Positions 61,228 through 64,000 of a stretch of DNA of 64,000 bases are shown here, piece after piece. The position numbers and the translations under genes were made by a program. Source of the stretch: Aquimarina sp. BL5 (lineage in GTDB: Bacteria > Bacteroidota > Bacteroidia > Flavobacteriales > Flavobacteriaceae); NCBI RefSeq assembly GCF_003443675.1, contig NZ_CP031963.1, positions 2,379,501-2,443,500 on the forward strand, given 5' to 3'. Every line of letters begins with the position of its first letter. The stretch's first letter is position 1. The notes under the pieces were generated by a model. It worked only from the letters and a program-made list of their open reading frames with translations. It had not been told where the DNA came from and did not search any database.

Positions 61228-61512
61228 TTAAGATTGTTGTTCACCTTCAGTTTCAGTTTCCTTATTATCTTCTTTTACGGCTTTTTCTAAAGATTTGTCA
61301 AGTTTTTCACCAGCCTCTTTCACAGCATTTTCTGCTTCTTTTTCAATCGCTTCAGCTTCTTTTACAGCTTCTTCAGCAGTATTTTCAACTTCTTTTTGTA
61401 CTTCGCTAGTTTCTTCAGTGGCATTTTCTGTTTCCTTATTTGTATCTCTACAAGAAACAAACGCTACATTTAAAGTAAATAAAAACACTAATGCTAAAAT
61501 TACTTTTTTCAT
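61228..61512 (-). CDS. small Glu/Lys-rich lipoprotein with helical repeats
   Basis: A 94-residue lipoprotein (NVAFVSCRDTN, Cys21). The mature part is almost all Glu, Lys, Ala, Asn and Thr, with heptad-like repeats (EVENTAEEAVKEAEAIEKEA), so a single long charged helix or coiled coil is expected. It resembles Lpp-like or stress-type helical proteins in composition only. The frame is open on the opposite strand as well, an effect of the repeated codons; the signal peptide and lipobox support this strand. Confidence 0.75.
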   Translation of the reverse strand: MKKVILALVFLFTLNVAFVSCRDTNKETENATEETSEVQKEVENTAEEAVKEAEAIEKEAENAVKEAGEKLDKSLEKAVKEDNKETETEGEQQS

Positions 61513-61619
61513 AATATAAAAATTTTAGTTGTTATTATATGGCTATAACGCCATTCTAATCTCACTATTTCTATTACCTTGGTAATGTTTTCACAAAAAA
61601 TCTTAATTTTTTTAACACA

Positions 61620-62276
61620 ATGAATTTCAATGACTTATTTCAATTTCTTTCTGAATTGCAACAAAACAACAACAAAGAATGGATGGATGCTAACCGAAAA
61701 TGGTACCAAAAAATTCGTAATTCTTTTATCGACTGGTTGGATCATTTAGATACAGAATTTGCTAAAATTGATCCCGATTATTATCCGACATCTGGCAAAA
61801 AGGGAATTAACAGAATTAATAATAATCTTCTTTTTCACCCTAACAAACCAGTTTACAAAGATCACTTTGCCGCCGGATTAGATCAACGATCCAAGCAAGG
61901 AGACTTTTACATACAAATTGGCATCAACGATTGCGAACTGGCGGGAGGTTATTGGAAACCGGATAATAAAATCCTAAATAGTATTCGTGAAGCAATTGAC
62001 TATAATGGAGATGAATTACTTAAGATCATAAATAAAAAAACTTTTCGAAAAACATTTGGCCAATTATACGATGATGGAGATTCTTTAAAAAAAGCTCCCA
62101 AAGGATATACAATGGATCACCAGCACATAGACTTATTACGCCGTAAAACTATTGCTGTTATTCATCCTTTGACAAAAGAAGAAATTCTACAAGGTAATTT
62201 TAATGAAAGAGTAATTGAAGTATATAAAGAAATGCTTCCTTTTAGAAGATACTTAAATGAGGCAGTAACGGTTTAG
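61620..62276 (+). CDS. DUF2461 family protein
   Basis: A 218-residue cytoplasmic protein matching DUF2461 (TIGR02453): FLSELQQNNNKEWMDANRKWY at the N-terminus, a central RINNNLLFHPNKPVYKDHFAAGL and GDFYIQIGINDCELAGGYWKP. The function of the family is unknown. Its stop overlaps that of the convergent waaA gene by four bases. Confidence 0.92.
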   Translation: MNFNDLFQFLSELQQNNNKEWMDANRKWYQKIRNSFIDWLDHLDTEFAKIDPDYYPTSGKKGINRINNNLLFHPNKPVYKDHFAAGLDQRSKQGDFYIQIGINDCELAGGYWKPDNKILNSIREAIDYNGDELLKIINKKTFRKTFGQLYDDGDSLKKAPKGYTMDHQHIDLLRRKTIAVIHPLTKEEILQGNFNERVIEVYKEMLPFRRYLNEAVTV

Positions 62277-63520
62277 AATTTATCTATTTTCTCAATTAAA
62301 TATTTAACGATCCTATTTGTTGCTCCTGTATTGCTATTGATAAAATGACCGGAAATCATACCTGTCTGTTGTCTGAATTTTTTATTATCGATTAATTTGT
62401 TCAGGATATTAGTAAACTCGGTTGCATTAGCTACCGAAAATAACCCTGCTAACTTCTGGAGTTGTTTCGCTTCTCTGAATTTTTCAAAATTCTTACCAAT
62501 TATAATAGGGATTCCGAAAGTTGCAGGTTCTAGAATATTATGCAATCCAGATGTTCCCATCGCTCCACCAACATAAGCAATGTCTCCATAACTATAGACT
62601 CGTGATAAATACCCAATTGTATTCATAATAAACACCTTATATTCACTCATTTTTTTTCCTTCTTTTTCAGAAAAAAGAACCGTTTTGTGTTTCAGCTTCT
62701 TTTTTAGCGCTTGTACCCCATTCTCTTTTATTTCATGTGGCGCAATGATAAAACACAAATCATCCGAAGCCTGGTTTACAAAATCTATAAATACTTCTTC
62801 ATCTTCTGACCAGGAACTTCCTATAACTATACATAGTCTATCTCCAATAAATTCTGAAATAAAATCTACTTGATTATCCATTTCTATTTGATGTGATACT
62901 CTATCAAAACGTGTATCACCACTTATAGTAACATTATCAAACCCAACTTGATTTAATAATTGTTGTGAAGTAGTATCCTGTACGAAAAAATGATCCACCG
63001 TTTTTAAAGCTGATCGCATAAAACCACCATACCACTTAAAAAATGCTTGATCTTTTCGAAATGTGGCAGAAATTATGGCAATAGGAATATCGTTAGATTT
63101 TAGCTTCTTCAAATAATTAGGCCAAAACTCATACTTCACAAAAATAGCAAGTTGTGGGTTTACCAATTTCACAAATCTACTAGCATTCGCTTTAGTATCT
63201 ATTGGCAAGTAAACAATAACATCCGCAAGGGTACTATTTTTTTTCACTTCATACCCTGATGGGGAAAAAAAAGTAACTAATAAGATATGAGTAGGGTACT
63301 TTTTCTTAACCTCTTCCATTACAGGAACCCCTTGCTCGTATTCTCCTAATGACGCACAGTGAAACCAAATCACTTTATCCTCTTTATTTATACTTTTTGC
63401 TAATACCTCGAACACTGTTCTCCTTCCTTTTGCAAACAGTGTAAGTTTTGGACTTATTAATCCTATAATCGGAAGCAACGCATTGAATGCTGAGATAAGA
63501 AGATTATATAAAAAATTCAA
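62273..63520 (-). CDS. waaA: 3-deoxy-D-manno-octulosonic acid transferase
   Basis: A 415-residue inner-membrane-associated GT-B glycosyltransferase that adds Kdo to lipid A precursor, needed for LPS core. The N-terminal domain has IWFHCASLGEYEQGVPV and VTFFSPSGYEV (about 53-96), then FVKYEFWPNYL; the C-terminal domain has VIGSSWSEDEE and YVGGAMGTSGLHNILEPATFG (about 318-338), the sugar-nucleotide loop. An N-terminal hydrophobic segment acts as anchor. Length matches family (about 410-425). Convergent with the DUF2461 gene, overlapping by four bases. Confidence 0.96.
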   Translation of the reverse strand: MNFLYNLLISAFNALLPIIGLISPKLTLFAKGRRTVFEVLAKSINKEDKVIWFHCASLGEYEQGVPVMEEVKKKYPTHILLVTFFSPSGYEVKKNSTLADVIVYLPIDTKANASRFVKLVNPQLAIFVKYEFWPNYLKKLKSNDIPIAIISATFRKDQAFFKWYGGFMRSALKTVDHFFVQDTTSQQLLNQVGFDNVTISGDTRFDRVSHQIEMDNQVDFISEFIGDRLCIVIGSSWSEDEEVFIDFVNQASDDLCFIIAPHEIKENGVQALKKKLKHKTVLFSEKEGKKMSEYKVFIMNTIGYLSRVYSYGDIAYVGGAMGTSGLHNILEPATFGIPIIIGKNFEKFREAKQLQKLAGLFSVANATEFTNILNKLIDNKKFRQQTGMISGHFINSNTGATNRIVKYLIEKIDKF

Positions 63521-63592
63521 GAGTTCTGATTTTATGCGTCGCTAAAATACGGCTCTTTCTTATAAAAACTGATAAACATTCTATTCAAAAAG

Positions 63593-63600
63593 TATATTTG
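63593..63600 (+). promoter_or_regulatory. -7 promoter box ahead of the last gene
   Basis: TATATTTG matches TAnnTTTG exactly. Predicted start is near 63607, giving a leader of about 120 bases to the ATG at 63729. Confidence 0.45.
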
Positions 63601-63728
63601 CCAAATTGATTAAAATTCAATGAAATTTAAATTTTAATAAAAATAAACATGTTTTTTTATGTTTTTAACAAAATAAAATCAATAAAATTACTAAATTGAC
63701 ACTTATCATCACACAAACTCTAAGCTTT

Positions 63729-64000
63729 ATGAAATTAAAAACTACTTTAATTGCATTGTTTTCCTGTGCAATATTATGCTCCCAGAATTTTGTAGAAGTT
63801 CAACTCCCAAAACCAGATCAACTTAGTCCTTTTTTTATAGGACCTCTTTTTAAATCTACAATTCACCACGGTGTTACTCCACCTAATTATAATGGAAAAG
63901 TGATTCTATTTAATCATGGATATATCGATCTAAATCAAACACAATTTCTATTTGATAACAATTTTTATCAAAAAACATATGATGAAGGGTATCAAGCGGT
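63729..64000 (+). CDS. secreted protein, partial, possibly an alpha/beta hydrolase
   Basis: Only about 90 codons are inside the window. The protein starts with a signal peptide (MKLKTTLIALFSCAILCSQN) and continues with polar sequence. The segment GKVILFNHGYIDLNQTQF resembles the first strand and oxyanion loop of alpha/beta hydrolases (VxxxHGY). That is a weak hint and the remainder is missing. Confidence 0.55.
   Translation, partial: MKLKTTLIALFSCAILCSQNFVEVQLPKPDQLSPFFIGPLFKSTIHHGVTPPNYNGKVILFNHGYIDLNQTQFLFDNNFYQKTYDEGYQA

Noticed and set aside
61295..61519. Ser/Ala-rich reading frame on the plus strand opposite the small lipoprotein gene
   Set aside because: It is the mirror of Glu/Lys-rich codon repeats. 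The minus strand has a signal peptide and lipobox, and the plus frame has no start context or homology.
1..64000. CRISPR array, prophage, toxin-antitoxin or other defence island
   Set aside because: No regularly spaced repeats, phage structural genes, integrase or nuclease/helicase sets were seen; the window is mostly biosynthetic and envelope genes.

Overview
The window looks like the chromosome of a marine-type member of the Flavobacteriaceae (Bacteroidota). The DNA is AT-rich. Several start regions carry the Bacteroidota -7 promoter box TAnnTTTG. The gene set includes gldA and a PorU-like C25 protease (gliding motility and type IX secretion), a type IX sorting domain, GLPGLI proteins, a SusD-like lipoprotein, a DUF3857 pair, a TonB-type barrel, a split MetH, and the aromatic operon order usual in this family. 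Aquimarina or a close relative is my guess, but nothing in the sequence proves the genus. No tRNA, rRNA, CRISPR array, intact insertion sequence or prophage was seen.

Layout. 1-10.7 kb: a long leftward aromatic amino acid operon (pheA, aminotransferase, tyrA, DAHP synthase/chorismate mutase, rsgA, dtd, two DUF3857 proteins, mazG-like, a small membrane protein, aroA), headed by a phenylalanine-rich leader peptide and an intrinsic terminator. 10.9-14.7 kb: threonine catabolism (tdh-kbl) divergent from an Lrp regulator, then gldA. 14.7-21.1 kb: a PAS histidine kinase with a response regulator, a GIN-domain lipoprotein with a PagL-like barrel, and an orphan SusD-like lipoprotein. 21.1-26.4 kb: metF and split metH behind a SAM-I riboswitch. 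26.4-34.9 kb: a complete leftward sulfate assimilation operon (DUF2061, cysH, cysD, cysN, sulfite reductase, siroheme genes, ferredoxin reductase, ferredoxin). 35-41 kb: PorU-like protease, a lipocalin-like lipoprotein and a secreted protein with a type IX sorting domain.

41-49.4 kb: methionine synthesis from aspartate (metY, metX, aspartokinase/homoserine dehydrogenase, OsmC, metZ) behind a second SAM-I riboswitch, divergent from metK, whose leader folds into a different and strongly paired RNA. 49.6-52.6 kb: small secreted proteins (two of them tandem paralogs), DoxX and two lipoproteins. 52.7-60.5 kb: a TonB-type barrel and two GLPGLI proteins divergent from an OmpR-class two-component system. 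60.5-64 kb: deoxynucleoside kinase, an acidic lipoprotein, DUF2461, waaA and the start of a secreted, possibly hydrolase-like protein.

The genes form one sulfur and one-carbon network. Sulfate is reduced to sulfide, sulfide is fixed into homocysteine by MetY or MetZ, MetF and MetH methylate it, and MetK makes the SAM that the two riboswitches sense. The clearest regulatory find is the Phe/Tyr attenuator at 10.57-10.70 kb. The least explained is the structured leader of metK at 48.0-48.15 kb.
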